From Flavobacterium erciyesense (GTDB lineage: Bacteria > Bacteroidota > Bacteroidia > Flavobacteriales > Flavobacteriaceae), in assembly GCF_018069925.1 (NCBI RefSeq), contig NZ_JAGPXB010000001.1:248001-312000 (forward strand): DNA of 64,000 nt, written 5' to 3'. Positions within the stretch are counted from its first letter, which is position 1. Each line of letters begins with the position of its first letter. The position numbers were made by a program, and so were the translations under genes. This document shows positions 62,937 to 64,000 of this stretch, one piece after another. The notes under the pieces were generated by a model. That model was not told the DNA's origin. It did no database searches and saw nothing but the letters and a program-made list of their open reading frames with translations.

Positions 62937-63425
62937 ATGATCATACGACAAGGAACAGCAGCAGACATGGAGGCCGTTTTAGGACTCATCAAAGAATTGG
63001 CTATTTTTGAAAAAGAACCCGATGCAGTAAAAATTACTGTTGACGATTTAGTACGAGATGGTTTTGGAGCCAATCCGCTTTTTCATGTTTTTGTAGCCGA
63101 AATTACAAACACTACCCATGAAAAAGAAATCGTAGGTATTGCGCTCTGGTACTATCGTTTTTCAACTTGGAAAGGTAAAACCATTCACCTTGAAGATTTG
63201 GTAGTTAAAGAAAGTATGCGCGGCACCGGATTAGGTTCAGCATTGTACGCAGCCATTTTACAACAAGGAAAAAAAGATCAAGTACGACGAGTAGAATGGA
63301 ATGTATTAGATTGGAATACACCTGCCATTGACTTTTATGAAAAATCAGGTGCTAAAGTATTACGCGATTGGCATGTGGTACAAATGGATGAGCAAGGAAT
63401 TGCAACTTTTTGTGAAAATAGATAA
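62937..63425 (+). CDS. GNAT family N-acetyltransferase
   Basis: A 162-residue GNAT acetyltransferase. Start at ATG 62937 (MIIRQGTAADMEAVLGLIKELAIFEKEP), the typical opening of the SSAT/diamine-acetyltransferase-like branch; 21 upstream codons are not conserved. Acetyl-CoA loop: VVKESMRGTGLGSALYAAIL. Motif B text WNVLDWNTPAIDFYEKSGAKVL also fits SSAT-like enzymes, so a polyamine or thialysine-like substrate is possible but unproven. A -7-like TATATTTG lies at 62786-62793, giving a ~140-base leader if used. Confidence 0.9.
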   Translation: MIIRQGTAADMEAVLGLIKELAIFEKEPDAVKITVDDLVRDGFGANPLFHVFVAEITNTTHEKEIVGIALWYYRFSTWKGKTIHLEDLVVKESMRGTGLGSALYAAILQQGKKDQVRRVEWNVLDWNTPAIDFYEKSGAKVLRDWHVVQMDEQGIATFCENR

Positions 63426-63482
63426 AATAACAATTGCTATTTAGTTGTTACCACGCAACTAGATGCACAATACGATAATAAA

Positions 63483-64000
63483 ATGAGAGTATTTAAATTT
63501 GGAGGTGCCTCTGTAAAAGACGCTGCAGGAATCAAAAACGTGCAGCATGTGTTACAAACCGTAGGTTATGAAGATGTGTTGCTAGTAGTATCAGCAATGG
63601 GAAAAACAACCAATGCGTTAGAATTGGTAATCAAACATTATTTTGATAAATCGGCTGAACTTAATGCTGCAGTGCAAGAAGTAAAAAAGTACCACAACCA
63701 AATTCTTTTAGATTTATTCGAAGATGAAAACAATGCAGTATTTACAGCCGTAAATGAGCAGTTTGCTGATTTAGAATATTTTTTAGCACACAACAAATCT
63801 CCCAATTATAATTTTGTGTACGATCAAGTGGTAAGTTATGGCGAATTAATTTCAACTACAATCTTAAGCCACTACATGAACTTTATGGGCATGGCTACAC
63901 AATGGCTAGATGTACGTAATTTTGTAAAAACAGATGCTAATTACAGAGATGCTGAAGTGGATTGGGAATTAACGCAAGCCAACATTTCTAAAAATGTAAA
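63483..64000 (+). CDS. Aspartate kinase, 5' part
   Basis: The first 172 codons of an aspartate kinase, cut by the window end. The N-terminal MRVFKFGGASVKDAAGI matches the KFGG(T/S)SV phosphate-binding motif, followed by LLVVSAMGKTTNAL and VVSYGELISTTIL. It catalyses the first step to lysine, threonine and methionine. Whether it has a C-terminal ACT or homoserine dehydrogenase part cannot be seen. Confidence 0.95.
   Translation, partial: MRVFKFGGASVKDAAGIKNVQHVLQTVGYEDVLLVVSAMGKTTNALELVIKHYFDKSAELNAAVQEVKKYHNQILLDLFEDENNAVFTAVNEQFADLEYFLAHNKSPNYNFVYDQVVSYGELISTTILSHYMNFMGMATQWLDVRNFVKTDANYRDAEVDWELTQANISKNV

Overview
This window comes from a chromosome of a gliding Bacteroidetes bacterium, most likely a Flavobacterium or close relative. 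The evidence is the low G+C content, the gldE/gldD gliding genes in a mutY-ssb-gldE-gldD run, a secreted M36 protease with a type IX secretion sorting tail, GLPGLI-family proteins, a DUF3127 protein, promoters of the Bacteroidetes type (TTG near -33, TAnnTTTG near -7), and the general absence of Shine-Dalgarno sequences. I see no prophage, insertion sequence, CRISPR array, tRNA or rRNA gene, and no defence island.

Layout. 0-2.4 kb: translation genes (rpsI end, rpsB with a structured leader, tsf). 2.4-6.4 kb: an envelope module of small secreted protein, GLPGLI protein and outer-membrane barrel receptor. 6.5-12.3 kb: housekeeping genes (queuosine-precursor transporter, tag, aat, DUF3127, flavin reductase, histidine kinase, HIT, greA). 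12.4-17.8 kb: a Rieske-like lipoprotein and a second, expanded copy of the envelope module, including one broken small gene. 18.4-25.3 kb: a TonB receptor under a TPP riboswitch, arfB, an unusual NadR-type kinase/DUF4301 fusion, pnuC, a GGGP-synthase-like gene and an Sfp-type PPTase. 25.6-33 kb: ahcY, two unknown secreted proteins, rpmA/rplU and an M16 protease pair. 33-44 kb: a DMT transporter, a metal-binding lipoprotein, gldD-gldE-ssb-mutY, HU, a 30-residue basic protein, rng, tadA, dxs and DUF3078. 44-53 kb: M36 protease, dgt, nrdA, nrdB, DUF3109. 53-64 kb: MarC, a small FAD protein, CtpA, dCMP deaminase, a HupE-like protein, a PhoX-like protein, a MauG-type peroxidase, TerB, fbp, a GNAT and the start of an aspartate kinase.

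How the genes fit together. dgt, nrdA/nrdB and dCMP deaminase all act on dNTP pools. pnuC overlaps the kinase/DUF4301 gene, which points to salvage of an imported vitamin or nucleoside. The TPP riboswitch ties the neighbouring receptor to thiamin. The two envelope modules share the order small two-cysteine exported protein, GLPGLI protein, barrel receptor, and look like paralogous copies of one uncharacterised system.

Main leads: the kinase/DUF4301 fusion, whose C-terminal part carries motifs in the order of UDP-sugar pyrophosphorylases; the duplicated GLPGLI module, one copy of which has an 18-base homopolymer filling its putative promoter spacer; candidate structured leaders before rpsB, nrdA and greA; and a dispersed structured intergenic element present at least five times.
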